Source of the DNA: Calendula officinalis
Taxonomy: Eukaryota > Streptophyta > Magnoliopsida > Asterales > Asteraceae
DNA length: 64,000 nt
NCBI GenBank assembly: GCA_963853835.1
Contig: OY970834.1
Location: 36,177,257 to 36,241,256 of the forward strand
Direction of reading: 5' to 3'
Positions 11,750 through 22,353 of the stretch are shown here, piece by piece (position 1 is the first letter of the stretch; each line of letters begins with the position of its first letter). Made by a program: the position numbers and the translations under genes. The notes below the pieces were generated by a model. It was not told where the DNA came from and did not search any database. It saw only the letters and a list, made by a program, of their open reading frames with translations.

Positions 11750-12416
11750 GATGTTGGCCTAGTCGTGATGCACGTTGGCAAGGCATAATGTGCGAGCTAG
11801 GCAAGGCAACAGGCGACATTGGCCTCGTCACTATGCACGTTCGCAAGGGAGCGTCCTTGGAATGGGGCACGATATGCAAGCCGGGCAAGGCAACTTGCCA
11901 CGTTGGCCTGAATGCGATGCAACGTGGTCAGAATGGGGCACGATATGCGAGCCGAGCAAGGCAACGTGCGACGTTAGCCTGCCCAGAATGGGGCACAATG
12001 TGCGACCCAGGCAAGGCTACGGGCGGCGTTGGCCTGCCCAAAATGGGGCACAATGGGTGACCCGGGCAAGGCTACGAGTGGTGTTGGCCTGCCCAGAATG
12101 GGGCACAATGTGCGACCCGGGCAAGGCTACGAGCGGCGTTGGCCTGCCCAGAATGGGGCACAATGTGCGACCCGGGCAGGGCTATGGGCGGCGTTGGCCT
12201 GCCCAGAATGAGGCACAATGTGCAAGCCAGGCAAGTCTACGAGCGGCGTTGGCCTGCCCAGAATGGGGCACAATGTGCGACCCGGGCAAGGCTACGGGCG
12301 GCGTTGGCCTGCCCTGAATGGGGCACAATGTGCAAGCCGGGCAAGGCTACGAGCGGCGTTGGCCTGCCCAGAATGGGGCACAATGTGCGACCCGGGCAAG
12401 CTACGGGCGGCTCCTG
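11750..12416. repeat. 55-bp GC-rich minisatellite
   Basis: GCCTGCCCA or close variants start at 11977, 12032, 12087, 12142, 12197, 12252, 12307 and 12362, an exact 55-bp period. More diverged units extend left to about 11750. Each unit carries GGGCACAATGTGCGACCCGG and GGCAAGGCTACG. Because 55 is not a multiple of three, the array gives overlapping open frames in all three plus-strand frames; these are artefacts of the repeat. The block is much more GC-rich than its surroundings. Confidence 0.93.
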
Positions 12417-12539
12417 AGCCTCAAGTTCAAGCCCTCCCCAATGTCAGTGAAGCTAAAACCATTTGGAGGCTACCGATGAAGAGTGAAGATAAAGTCATGC
12501 CGTCCCCGCACTGACATTTGTCACCAGGTAAATTTTTTT

Positions 12540-12722
12540 TTTTTTAGGATATTAAAATGTTTTTGTATAGTTTATTTAGGTTGTTCGGTACCCGGGGCTT
12601 GTCCCGTGGACTGTTTCTATTTCCATAGGCGGGGAGTCCCCAGCCTTGTATTGTAATCTTTAATTTTTTTCTAGTGAAATTTAACGGAGGTGCCGCCTTC
12701 CTTTACCAAAAAAACAAAAAAC
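12540..12722 (+). mobile_element. Possible 3' end of a LINE-type retroelement with A-rich tail
   Basis: The stretch ends GCCGCCTTCCTTTACC followed by A-rich sequence at about 12706-12722. A TTGTAATCTTTAATTTTTTTC segment precedes it, an arrangement I associate with the 3' untranslated ends of plant LINEs. No coding part is attached and no target duplication could be found. Confidence 0.35.
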
Positions 12723-13240
12723 ACGGTTCCCGTTTTCAGCACCGCAACTGCTTTACAGGTTTTTTCACTACGTTTTTTAACAAAAAAACTTATGATAACA
12801 AATTATTATATCCAATTTTACAGCTTGTTTGATGATCGTGAGATATCAGAGGTACATTTTTAATTTTATTTTTAGAATATATATATTTTTTATATTATGA
12901 TGGTAGTTGAGCAATTACCATTTCTTTTCTTCAGGTTTGTGAAAGAAATCATCAACCAAATGATGATGTCACGATAAAATACAATATTAGGACTTTTATA
13001 AAATAAAATAAAAAATTGAAACCAGAATGGCTGAAGAAGGAATAGGTGGATTTGTAACACTCAAGTTTTGGGAACATGAATCACAGAATATTTTATTTTA
13101 TTTTATAAGTCAAATACCCACAACTTGCTGTCTGGAGTATTGAAAAACTTTCAGTTTCTTGGTCATATATACTTCACACCGAATGTAAGTTTTGTTTTTA
13201 AAAAATTTATATTTGTATAAGCTATAATTAACACGAATAT
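12723..13240 (+). other. Upstream region with exon-like scraps
   Basis: Short open stretches with splice-like borders occur, such as CAGCTTGTTTGATGATCGTG near 12822, a frame reading CERNHQPNDDVTIKYN near 12945, and one reading MAEEGIGGFVTLKFWEHES from 13028. They could be remnants of the same unidentified gene as the fragments at 10585 and 13245. No complete gene model can be supported. Confidence 0.3.
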
Positions 13241-13345
13241 TAATATTAATCTTAATATATGCAGCTATAGCATGTTCAGAACAAGAACCGCTTTTTTGGA
13301 ATCGTCGCTCGAGAAACGAACTACTGCTATGGTAGACTAGAGTAC
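13241..13345 (+). pseudogene. Exon-like fragment, copy 2
   Basis: This matches the fragment at 10585-10700 at its start: AACACGAATATTA, then a TATGCAG acceptor-like site, then a frame reading AIACSEQEPLF. After about 40 bases the two copies diverge. Both may descend from one duplicated exon. Function unknown. Confidence 0.35.
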
Positions 13346-13782
13346 TAGGATCATATCGAGTTCTTTTAGTGTCTTTGGACTTGAAAAAACAAAAAAAGTG
13401 AAAACATATATTGATTTAAAAACTTAAGGGGGCACAGTTGTCTTAGATGAAACATGAAGGGTGCAAACTTTATTTTGTTCCCTTTTTCTGAATAAAGAAG
13501 GTGTTTTGTGAAATTTAGAACTCTCAAGTCTCAACGATAAGATGTTTCAATCACCCTCACTTGAATTGCAGATAACAGCATCATCATCGTGGACAGAACC
13601 CAAACCAATAGCAGATTTCTTCAATTTCTTCAAACACTAACAACATCTCGTACGTCCTGTATTTCCTCATTTCAATATATATCTTCAATTCCGTAATTCA
13701 ACTCAAAATCATATCATTTACTCATCCACACTTCACTAGTTTCCAGTATTTCGATTTCCGCCATTTGAATTCGAGTTCACAA

Positions 13783-15471
13783 ATGGCTGTTCTACTAAAT
13801 TCGGTACCTCCGATGACAAATTTGTCTACAGAACACGTCAGAAAGCCTATAATTCCTCAATTTCATTCATTTTCCCCCAAATTTAGGTTCTCTAGGGTTT
13901 TAGCATCAACTCAAGTAGCATTAGCTTCAAAAGACGCTGTTTTCGCTCTACCTAATTGGAGAACAGGTAAAACCGATCCAAAAAACAAAGATTATAGGCT
14001 TAACGATGCGTTTTTGTATCTGGAATACATGGTAGACAAAGGTCATAAACCTGATGTTTATCACGCAACTCAATTGTTGTACGATCTTTGTAAATCGAAA
14101 AAACTCAGGAAAGCAACTAGGGTTATGGAAATGGTAGTTGATTCTGGTGGTGTTCCAGATGCAGCATCGTATAATTTCTTAGTGAGTCAGTTGTGTAAAA
14201 GAGGGAATGTAGGGCATGCAATGCAATTAGTTGAGAAAATGGAGGATAATGGATATCCAACACATACTGTTACTTATAACTCTTTGGTTAGAGGCCTTTG
14301 TATGCTCGGAAACTTGAATCAAACATTATTATTCATCGATAAATTGATTCAAAAAGGTTTAGTTCCTAATGCATTCACTTACTCAATCTTGTTAGAAGCT
14401 GCTTACAAAGAAAGAGGTGCTGATGAAGCAATGAGGTTGTTAAATGATATAATTTTCAAAGGCGGTGAACCTAATTTGGTTAGCTACAATGTTTTATTAA
14501 CCGGATTATGTAAGGAAAATAGAACAAATGATGCACTTTCTTTCTTTAGGGAATTACCTTCAAAAGGTTTTACACCAAATGTTGTAACTTACAACATTTT
14601 ATTAAGAAGTTTATGTCGTGAAGGACGTTGGGATGAAGCAAACAAGCTTTTAGCTGAATTGGTTGAAGCAGGATTATCACCATCTTTAGTTACATTCAAT
14701 ATATTAATTAGTTCACTTGCGTTTCATGGTAGAACTGATAATGCACTTAAGGTGCTTAATGAAATGTCAAAAACAGAATTTAAACCGATTGCAGCCACTT
14801 TTAATCCAATAATCGCACGGCTTTGTGAAGAAAAAAAGGTGGAAGATGTAATGAAATGTCTCGATTTAATGGCGTATAGAGATTGCAATCCAAATGAAGG
14901 AACTTATAACGCGATTGCTGGTTTATGCAAAGAAAATATGGTACAAGAAGCTTTTTCAATCATAAACAGTTTAAACAGTAAGCAAAATTCATCAAATCAC
15001 GATTTTTACAAAAACGTGATATCGGGATTGTGTAGGAAAGGGAATACTTATCCTGCATTTCAACTTCTTTATGAAATGACAAGGTACGGTTTTACTCCCG
15101 ATTCTTATACTTACTCGTCTTTAATTAGAGGTTTATGTATGGAAGGAATGTTGTATGAAGCAATGGAGGTGTTTGGTATTATGGAAGAAAGTAGTTGTAA
15201 GGCTGATATTGATAATTTTAATGCACTTATACTTGGTTTGTGTAAATCTCAAAGAACCGATTTGTCATTAGAGATTTATGAAATGATGATAGAAAAAGGG
15301 TATATGCCTAATGAGACGACTTATACTATAATTGTGGAAGGAATTGCTCATCAGGGTGAGAAGGAGTTGGCGAATTTAGTATTGAGAGAGTTACATTTGA
15401 GGCAAGTTATGGGTAGAAATACGGTTGATAGGCTTCTTATGCAATATGATTTTGAGGATTTCAATGGGTAA
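13783..15471 (+). CDS. Pentatricopeptide repeat protein, P-type, probably plastid-targeted
   Basis: This is an intronless frame of 562 residues starting at the ATG in AAATGGCTG. PPR proteins bind single-stranded organelle RNA, about one base per 35-residue repeat, and act in its processing, stability or translation. Roughly the first 70 residues are rich in S, P, N and T and poor in acidic residues, consistent with a transit peptide. From about residue 85 to 545 there are about a dozen repeats with typical cores such as TYNSLVRGLCMLGN, VSYNVLLTGLCKEN and TYSSLIRGLCMEGM. No C-terminal E or DYW domain is present, so it is P-class rather than an editing factor. From memory it resembles Arabidopsis At1g79080. 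The reading frame is complete, so the gene is probably functional. Its RNA target is not predictable here. Confidence 0.93.
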   Translation: MAVLLNSVPPMTNLSTEHVRKPIIPQFHSFSPKFRFSRVLASTQVALASKDAVFALPNWRTGKTDPKNKDYRLNDAFLYLEYMVDKGHKPDVYHATQLLYDLCKSKKLRKATRVMEMVVDSGGVPDAASYNFLVSQLCKRGNVGHAMQLVEKMEDNGYPTHTVTYNSLVRGLCMLGNLNQTLLFIDKLIQKGLVPNAFTYSILLEAAYKERGADEAMRLLNDIIFKGGEPNLVSYNVLLTGLCKENRTNDALSFFRELPSKGFTPNVVTYNILLRSLCREGRWDEANKLLAELVEAGLSPSLVTFNILISSLAFHGRTDNALKVLNEMSKTEFKPIAATFNPIIARLCEEKKVEDVMKCLDLMAYRDCNPNEGTYNAIAGLCKENMVQEAFSIINSLNSKQNSSNHDFYKNVISGLCRKGNTYPAFQLLYEMTRYGFTPDSYTYSSLIRGLCMEGMLYEAMEVFGIMEESSCKADIDNFNALILGLCKSQRTDLSLEIYEMMIEKGYMPNETTYTIIVEGIAHQGEKELANLVLRELHLRQVMGRNTVDRLLMQYDFEDFNG

Positions 15472-16146
15472 ATAGTTGTGAGGAAGTTATGAATTTGTTG
15501 GCGAACGGAAATCAAGAATTTTGGAATGTTTTTATGATGCACTTTTTGAGGTTATTGATAGAGATTTTGTTATGCTAATGTTGTCTTGTAACCCGTTTTA
15601 GGTTTTATTGAGATGACATCTTTATTGTATACTCTAAACAATCATTCGTTGGAAGATGAAACTAGTCTTGAGAATTCTTCAAGTCCTCAAGTTGTGTTTC
15701 ATGTTTATCCTTCAAAATGTTGGTTCTTTGGTCAAATTCGGCAACATTATAAACATGTTAATATTTTTGTGTAGAAAATATGTGCAATTCGTATATGAAC
15801 TTTTTAGGGAAATGACGGTGTGCTATTGTGTTTGTTGCGTCCAAAAGAGTTGTCTACAAGTAGCTCATATGCTTAATTATTATCTAAGAATAAGATATAA
15901 GAATAAGACATTTGACGATAAAAAGCAGCAACCACAAAGCATTCTGAATCCAAAAAGTGAAGATAAAAGCAATAAAAAAGTTCAAAATTGAAAAGTTAAA
16001 CCCTGGAATTGGTCAGAGTAGTACAAAACCAAGAAGTGAAATCCAAAACATAAGCCATTAGACAATAAACCAAAGCTCCATCAATTACATAGCAACTCCA
16101 TGGATGCAGATGAAGATATGTTACTGTCTGTAGAATAATAATTTAC
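15472..16146. other. Convergent 3' untranslated regions of the PPR and RPL41 genes
   Basis: No convincing coding region. The PPR gene ends at 15471 on the plus strand and RPL41 ends at 16147 on the minus strand, so this 675-bp stretch must hold both 3' untranslated regions. A plus-strand open stretch from 15656 has no protein-like composition. Confidence 0.6.
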
Positions 16147-16586
16147 CTATTTGGATCTCTGTCTCATCTTTCGGCGCTTTCTCTTTAGCCTCCTCATTCG
16201 CTTCTTTTTCCACTGCAATTAATTACAGAAAGGTACAGTTAGATGCTGCCAATCTCGAACTAAAAATGCAATAGTTGCTCGGATTAAAACAAATTTCATA
16301 AAATTTTTTAAAAAAAAAACTCTCAGCAACCTTAAAATTGGTATTTCATCACACCAGTATGATTCAAACCGTTGTTGGGATTTCACTCTTGCCGATGGAT
16401 AACAACAAATAGATCGAATAAGATAATTTCAAATTTAGATGAATCAAACTAATAAACACCATATGATTCAATGTAAAAGCCAATTTGATTCGCAATCCTT
16501 CGATTTTGATTCATTAAACGAACGATAAACGTCAATACTGAAATTAATCAAGTGATGATCACAGTTGAGTTTACCTTAGCACGCAT
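16147..16586 (-). CDS. RPL41: 60S ribosomal protein eL41 (RPL41), two exons, 25 residues
   Basis: On the minus strand, exon 1 (16575-16586) encodes MRAK and is followed by GTAAAC. Exon 2 (16147-16212) follows TTGCAG and encodes WKKKRMRRLKRKRRKMRQRSK, then TAG. Joined, they give the 25-residue eL41 protein, a single basic helix of the large ribosomal subunit that is among the smallest and most conserved eukaryotic proteins. The intron is 362 bp (16213-16574). Upstream on the minus strand is a telo-box and several TGGGCC elements, the usual promoter signature of plant ribosomal protein genes. The exact match to the expected protein with intact splice sites argues for a live gene rather than a processed copy. 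The gene is divergent to BLOS2. Confidence 0.97.
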
Positions 16587-16781
16587 GATTCAACCGATTT
16601 CGCTCTTGCCGATGTATCGAGGTCGAATTACTAGACTCGTTTGAAATTTATAGCTAGGGTTTTGGTCAAACCAAGGAAAATTGGGCCTTAATCTATTTAA
16701 CTGGGCCTAAAGCCCACTTTTATTCGTTAACGAACTTGACGCATCATTTCCTAAAACGGACTGGAATCCTCCCACCGAAAA
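16587..16781. promoter_or_regulatory. Shared bidirectional promoter of RPL41 and BLOS2
   Basis: Only 195 bp separate the two divergent start codons. The stretch holds a telo-box (AAACCCTA on the minus strand, 16655-16662) and site II motifs: TGGGCC at 16682-16687 and 16702-16707, and GCCCA at 16712-16716. These pairs are known to drive growth-linked expression of ribosomal protein genes. No clear TATA box is seen, as is common for such promoters. Confidence 0.8.
16655..16662 (-). promoter_or_regulatory. Telo-box
   Basis: AAACCCTA on the minus strand, about 70 bp upstream of the RPL41 start codon, close to two site II motifs. Confidence 0.8.
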
Positions 16782-17664
16782 ATGTCCGACGAAGGGCGAC
16801 AGCACGATTCCGGCGATGAACTTACCGGTGGTATCGCTTCTGCAACTTCTAATGAGCCTCCGGTAGAAGCGACCACCACCACAACCGACGGAGATGACAA
16901 TAAGGATGCTAATAGCTCTTCAACGACTTCTTCATTAGCCAAGGGTTTGTCATCTACCATATCTACTATAATTAGGGATCTCGATAGTCAAGCGCAACAG
17001 ACTTCTAGAAGTCAAGATCATCTATCTTCCGCCATCGATCGTCTCACCGGTGATAAGCCATTTTATGCCTCTTCATGCTACTGCAGTTAGGGTTTTGTAC
17101 TGAAATCAATAGCCAACGTATGTGGACAATGGTAAAAAAGTAATAGCAAGCTGAAAACGTTATGAATCATATCAATTGTTCTGAAAACTAGCCTCAATGA
17201 TCACCAAATCGTTAATGGCGGATGTATGGTCGCTAAATATGGCTAATTGGATGCCCTTATCATATGGTTATCAATATCATTGACATTATTTGATTAAATT
17301 ATGCAGAATTGGATCAACTTCTAGCAGATGCACCGTCACCTTTCATTATGCAGCATGCTGCAAAAATATCTGGTGTTAGAAAACGAGTATTGTCTTTAAA
17401 TTCAGTTTTGAAGTCCATACAAAGGCGTGTTGACAACATAGACAGATTGATCTCTGCTGGTTCGCCTAACGGTATCCGAATTGCTCATTTTGTCAATCAA
17501 TTTGTATATGCATTTTATTGCATTTGTCTAACATCATTCATTCTATGATTGTAATTTCAATTTGTTTATATTCTTGATGCTTTCCTGATTGTTGTGTGAA
17601 ATTACTGAAAAAATTTGAATACTTGGCAGATGAAAAAACCAGTGGAAGTCCTGCTGAACACTGA
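16782..17664 (+). CDS. BLOS2: BLOC-1 subunit 2 (BLOS2-like), three exons
   Basis: Exons 16782-17049, 17307-17471 and 17630-17664 join to a 155-residue protein. The splice sites are G/GTGATA, ATGCAG/A, G/GTATCC and TTGGCAG/A, and the phases agree. The first 45 residues are acidic and low complexity. From about residue 60 a heptad-rich helical region follows with the family signature LDQLLADAPSPFIMQHAAK, then SGVRKRVLSLNSVLKSIQRR. In animals BLOC-1 acts in endosome-to-lysosome-related organelle traffic. In plants the homologous BLOS1/BLOS2 pair acts at endosomes and affects auxin-carrier sorting. The length is close to the family norm. It is divergent to RPL41 and shares its promoter. Confidence 0.9.
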
Positions 17665-18596
17665 TGGTGGTTATTTATCTGACAGTTTAATCTGGATTAA
17701 AGATGTTGATGCCCACCAGTGTTCTAATTTGCCTCATGAAAGATTGGGCAGTCTCATTTATTGGCATGTTTCTCAAAGCCCGCGAAAGCAAGATCACTTT
17801 TTTTCGCTCTTTCGATTGTAGGAAATTATTACCAACATTTGGATATCACAGTTCGCATATGAGTAGGATTTTGTAACTTGTTTGTATGGTTTCGTTTATA
17901 GATTCATTAATTTCGTGTGGGTATATCTTTTCCATATTCTATACTTGACAAAATAGACAGGTTCCTATGAATGGATCATGTATCAAACGAGTTAGGTCGA
18001 AACATCATATTATTGGGTATATTATTTGTTGGTTTAAATTGTAGGATCATTTAACAATTTTAATACTAGTAACTAGTAGCACAAGTCAAAATGGTTTGTA
18101 TACTCATTAATTTCCTATGCATATGGCACTTATGAATGATTAGTTGGGTACATACACGGAGTGGCCAATAGTTGTACTGTTTTATCTTTGTATATAAGCG
18201 TATAGATATTTATCTGTTCACGTTATATGTTCTTCTGGTTTCTCAGAGTGTAGTTTTTAAATAATAAAATTATGGGTCTATACATCAAAAAATCAAAGAC
18301 TGAAATTTATCAACTATGAACCAAATTATCAAATGGCGTAAGGATCAAATAATCATTTAGTTATTTTAGTAATAAATAAATAATCTTTTTTAACCATAAT
18401 TGCTTAATATGGTATAGAGGTTGTTTAACAACCTTAAACCTAGTACTAGATTCATTGTTGAGCTATGCTTGCTGTCCTATTACGACCATTCCATCTTATT
18501 CTTGCCAACACTTAAGGTTGTTAAGTTGGTAAACTAATTAACTCGCAAAATCTAAAAGTCTCAACAAAATCCATTAAATTTCTAACAAGACACTCC
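17665..18596 (+). other. BLOS2 3' untranslated region and AT-rich spacer
   Basis: No supported gene. The first 200-300 bp are probably the BLOS2 3' untranslated region. The rest is AT-rich spacer leading to the promoter of the next gene. Confidence 0.5.
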
Positions 18597-18604
18597 TATT
18601 TATA
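18597..18604 (+). promoter_or_regulatory. TATA box of the proline-rich protein gene
   Basis: TATTTATA lies about 100 bp upstream of the start codon at 18703 and is followed about 30 bp later by a C/T-rich stretch (TACACTCTTCACC), a plausible transcription start. Confidence 0.65.
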
Positions 18605-18702
18605 CCACCATCATTTCTACACTCTTCACCAAGTTTAGTCCTCTCTCTGCCTATAACACGATTCTAAACTCATACCAAATCACAATATTTTGATCATTAA
18701 CC

Positions 18703-19071
18703 ATGTCTTCAACCGGCTACATTTGCATGTTCGTCTTCACTGTTTTCTTGGTTGCAAACAACGAGATGTGTTATGCTTCACGTAATTTGTTGCAAACTAC
18801 TCCAACAATGCCACAACCCCAAATACCAACCATACCGACACTCCCACAACCACAGATACCAACAATCCCAACACTCCCACAACCACAGATGCCAACCATC
18901 CCAACAATATCGCAACCACAGATACCAACAATCCCGACAATACCAACCATCCCTACAATCCCTAACATGCCTAAAGTCTCCTTACCTCCAATGCCCTCAA
19001 TGCCAACCATCCCAAATTTTCCAACATTCCCCACTATCCCTTTTTTCGCCCCACCGCCTTCCAAGAACTAG
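18703..19071 (+). CDS. Small secreted proline-rich repeat protein (PELPK/extensin-like)
   Basis: An intronless 122-residue frame beginning MSSTGYICMFVFTVFLVA, a clear signal peptide with cleavage likely near residue 26 (CYA/S). The mature part is built from short repeats: PQPQIPTIPTL three to four times, then runs of IPT, and finally PSMPTIPNFPTFPTIPFF. There are no cysteines after the signal peptide, nor any SPPPP extensin motif or PELPK motif. It therefore belongs to the loose class of proline-rich cell-wall proteins rather than a precisely named family. Regular prolines suggest hydroxylation and a polyproline-like rod in the wall. A TATA box precedes it. Small repeat proteins of this type diverge quickly, so orthology is uncertain. 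Confidence 0.8.
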   Translation: MSSTGYICMFVFTVFLVANNEMCYASRNLLQTTPTMPQPQIPTIPTLPQPQIPTIPTLPQPQMPTIPTISQPQIPTIPTIPTIPTIPNMPKVSLPPMPSMPTIPNFPTFPTIPFFAPPPSKN

Positions 19072-21671
19072 ACTACAAACGAGTACAATGTAACGTTATG
19101 ACATATACAATACGGTTGTTTATAGATGGAGGGACTTCTTGATTTAGTTGTTTTAAGGGTATATGTTATCCTCATCACTTATTACCATTCGTTATAAGTT
19201 GGTTACTACATATGGTGTTGGTCGCATGCATGCTTGGTGTGTCTTTTATTGCTTATTGTTTACGGATTTTGTACTCGTCTTCTTAACTAATTTCTCATGT
19301 TTTTGTTTTTGTAATATATTGCAAACTTCACAATAATAGATTTTGTTTCTCGCGTTTATTACTTCTTATAATTAGTTACTACCATTCCCTACCAAATAGG
19401 CAAATATAAGTTCAAAACCACCTCAAAATGGGAAGAGGACCAAAATAACATCCATTTTGGACTTATCACTAGACGCATCAATGAACTAATACATAATTAT
19501 ATAATAAAACCAAATATCAAAATTCATGTAATTTAACTAGAAATGAATCAAGTTATCTAACTTTAGCCTCAAATGAATCAAACCAAAATATATATTTTTT
19601 TTACTTGATTTAAAAAAATAGTATTCTACATATTATTGTAAAGATATGTGAAATTGTTTAAGATTACTCAACGCAAAACTTAAATTGGGCCTTAAGAAAG
19701 CCTAACATAGCACAAAGTCAAACTACTTCAATTTTTGGGGGGGAAAATATACTCGTAGCATTCAAGAGTAAATCGGATAGTTTCGGTAGCCCGAACTAGC
19801 CCAAACATTTTGAATTTAATTCCTAGTATTAAAAATTACACGGATGATCGTAATTTTGAAACATGCCACACATTTGGTCTCTAAATGTAACAGATGTTTA
19901 TTTCTTCCGTTAAGACCCCTCCACATGAGGGTGAGTCAATCCAACTCGTGAACTACTCAAAATTGACTCGCAAAATACTCGAAATCGACTAGGTCTAAAT
20001 CGAGTCAAAATGGAGTAGACTTTCGAGTCGAGCTCGAGTATCAAAATATTTTGCTCGTCGAGCTCACGAGTCTTATCGAGCTTGTGTCAATTTACAGATT
20101 CACTTTTATGTATATGTATCTTTAAATAGTTATTGTATTATATATATTTTAGCCGAGTCGAGTTGAGCTGAAAAGTGTCAATTTGAGCCAACAAGTAAAT
20201 GGATGTTAGAGCATGTCGTTGCCGTTGATTCCCCATTTTCTTAAAAGTCGCCATTTGAGTCAATTTTGCTAGTTAATTTATCAAATCGATTTCGTGGAAT
20301 GATTGATGACACTAGGTAGTTCACAAAGTCTTTCTGGGGAGTCGTTGGTTAGTTTGTTATATACATGTTAGTGATGTTATTTTTGTTGACAACCCCCTCC
20401 TTGCATTTTTTCCTATTCACGTAATTTCCCCATAAAAAATAAAATATAATAAAAGATCAACAAAATGCCGATCTTATCATCAAATCTATTTAAGACCAAT
20501 CAAAAATTGAATATGTGTGGCTCATGGGTTGGACCGGTGTGTTTTATGAAAGTTTAGGGATATGTCTCATTGCAGCCTTTTACATCAAGGGTATTACCAC
20601 TGTGCCCTTCCCACACTTGATGATAAGGGCAAACACTATATGCTTTTCCCACACTTGGTAAAAGGAAACATTATTGTCTACAGATATTTATGGATGCTAA
20701 ATACTTTTATACTTATTACTTAGGATAAATTTTGTAGAATTTCTATGTATTTTCTATTTTGCAACATATCGACCAACTACATAAGTCATAGGAAAATGAT
20801 AATGACAGTCCTCAGGTTTGTTAATAAAAAGGCAAAACTAATATAAAAATCGCCCCCAAATTTTAGAAACACTACTCTATCCAATATTTAAATGGTTACT
20901 GATTTTAAGTGGTAAAAATTATCCATGTAAAATGAACTAGTAAAATGACATATAAGCAATGACTGGACTACGTCATCTTTTAATTGCCACTTTTAATTGC
21001 CACGTTATATTTTTTACAACTTAAATCGGTTACTCATCAGATATCAGGATAAATGTAACAAGAAACAAACTTGAAAACTCAAACCGGACAACCCTATATG
21101 AACTTTCCATAAATTTTAGTAATGTATCTGTCTCTAACCAACCAATGATAGCATAAACCAGTTTTCAAAAATGTTCATAACATAAACCAATTATCATAAT
21201 CGAATGAAAAAATATAAATTGAGATTGACAGGGATGCAGCCGGTGGTCATCGGTGGAGGAGATAGAGAAATATTGAGAGTGTGACACAGTAGACTTTAGA
21301 AACAGAGACGATATTTAGATTAAGGGCTAGGGCATAGAGAAATGTCGAAAGAGAGATTTAGAGACTAAGACATTTGAGCGGGTCATTTCCAAATTACATG
21401 TCGACAAGTTTGACAAAAACCAGTAGAATCGCAACTGGTTCGTGTTATATCGATTGGGTCAATCTAGTTTTAAAACATTGCTAATAAATTAGTTTAAAAT
21501 TACAAGTGCCTTGTATTCAGAAACTAAATTAATAATCTTCTGTAGAAAAACGCATATGCTTCTCTACATAGACTAACGCGAACAACCCTTTAGTCACTTA
21601 AAAGCCAGGAGGGAAGTTAATATTTCGAATAAAATTTGAAAATGAAAAGAAAGAAGCTAATTTGAAATATA
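19072..21671. other. Intergenic region with decayed repeats, no gene seen
   Basis: About 2.6 kb without a supported coding region. Around 19930-20190 lies a decayed block rich in GAGTCGAGCTC-type words, resembling the GAGCTCG-rich interior of hAT-type MITEs such as the one at 45666, but without recognisable ends. Around 20570-20670 a short phrase (CCCTTCCCACACTTG / TTTTCCCACACTTG) is repeated. The rest is AT-rich single-copy-looking sequence. Confidence 0.5.
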
Positions 21672-21984
21672 CTTCCTCCGATTCAAAATAAGTGATACAC
21701 CTGGGGTTTCACGATTTTTGAGGCAAAAGATTATAATGATGGTTAAATTAGATTAATTGGATGGTTAGTGGGGAATGAGTCCCACACCTTTTGAATAAAG
21801 TAAGGTTAATGATGTTTAAAAGTAAAAAGTAAGGGTAAAGGGGTCATTTTACTTTGTTAAAGTAGATAGTTAATGGGTATGGGTCCCATTTTTTTTGCCA
21901 AATAAGGAAACTTTTCAAAGTGTATCACTTATTTTGAATCATCCCAAAAAGGAAAGTGTATCACTTATTTTGAATCGGAGGAAG
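21672..21984. mobile_element. Stowaway-type MITE (313 bp)
   Basis: The left end CTTCCTCCGATTCAAAATAA and the right end TTATTTTGAATCGGAGGAAG are perfect inverted repeats of 20 bp, flanked by TA on both sides, the target preference of Tc1/mariner-derived Stowaway elements. Near the right end the terminal phrase GTGTATCACTTATTTTGAAT occurs twice in tandem. The element is non-coding. Confidence 0.92.
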
Positions 21985-22206
21985 TATTTAAATATGAAAT
22001 AAATTGAAGGGACAGCATCTCCATGTGGGAGAATTAATATTTAATAAACTTAAAATGGATCCAAATACTTTCCATGTTCCTTCCTTCCAACAAAATACTG
22101 TTTTATTAAAAATATTTTTTTCCTTTCACTTTCGCTTTTTTGGACGTATTATGCAGAAAGCTTGGAGCCACATCACGCCCTCCGGCCGCCACCTCATCTT
22201 CTTCCT

Positions 22207-22215
22207 TATTTATAT
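22207..22215 (+). promoter_or_regulatory. TATA box of the DUF1645 gene
   Basis: TATTTATAT lies about 140 bp upstream of the ATG at 22354. It is followed by a pyrimidine-rich leader with AAACCCTAGC near 22230, typical of a plant 5' untranslated region. Confidence 0.65.
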
Positions 22216-22353
22216 CACTTGCCACTACTAAACCCTAGCTATCCATCCACCATCAATTTCTCCAACGAGATCTCCTTCATATCTCATTTTGTTTTTTCTC
22301 TACTTCGATCGTTCATCCTATCGTTGCCATCGGAGTAACACATTGAATTTATA

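Noticed and set aside
11775..12514. Several overlapping open frames of 60-180 residues with MGHNV-type repeats
   Set aside because: They come from the 55-bp minisatellite read in three frames, and the repeated peptide has no known domain.
15656..15991. 111-residue frame after the PPR gene
   Set aside because: It lies within the presumed 3' untranslated region, has no domain and an ordinary AT-rich composition.
18771..19064. Glycine-rich minus-strand frame opposite the proline-rich gene
   Set aside because: It mirrors the proline repeats of the real gene, which has a signal peptide, a TATA box and sensible codon use on the plus strand.
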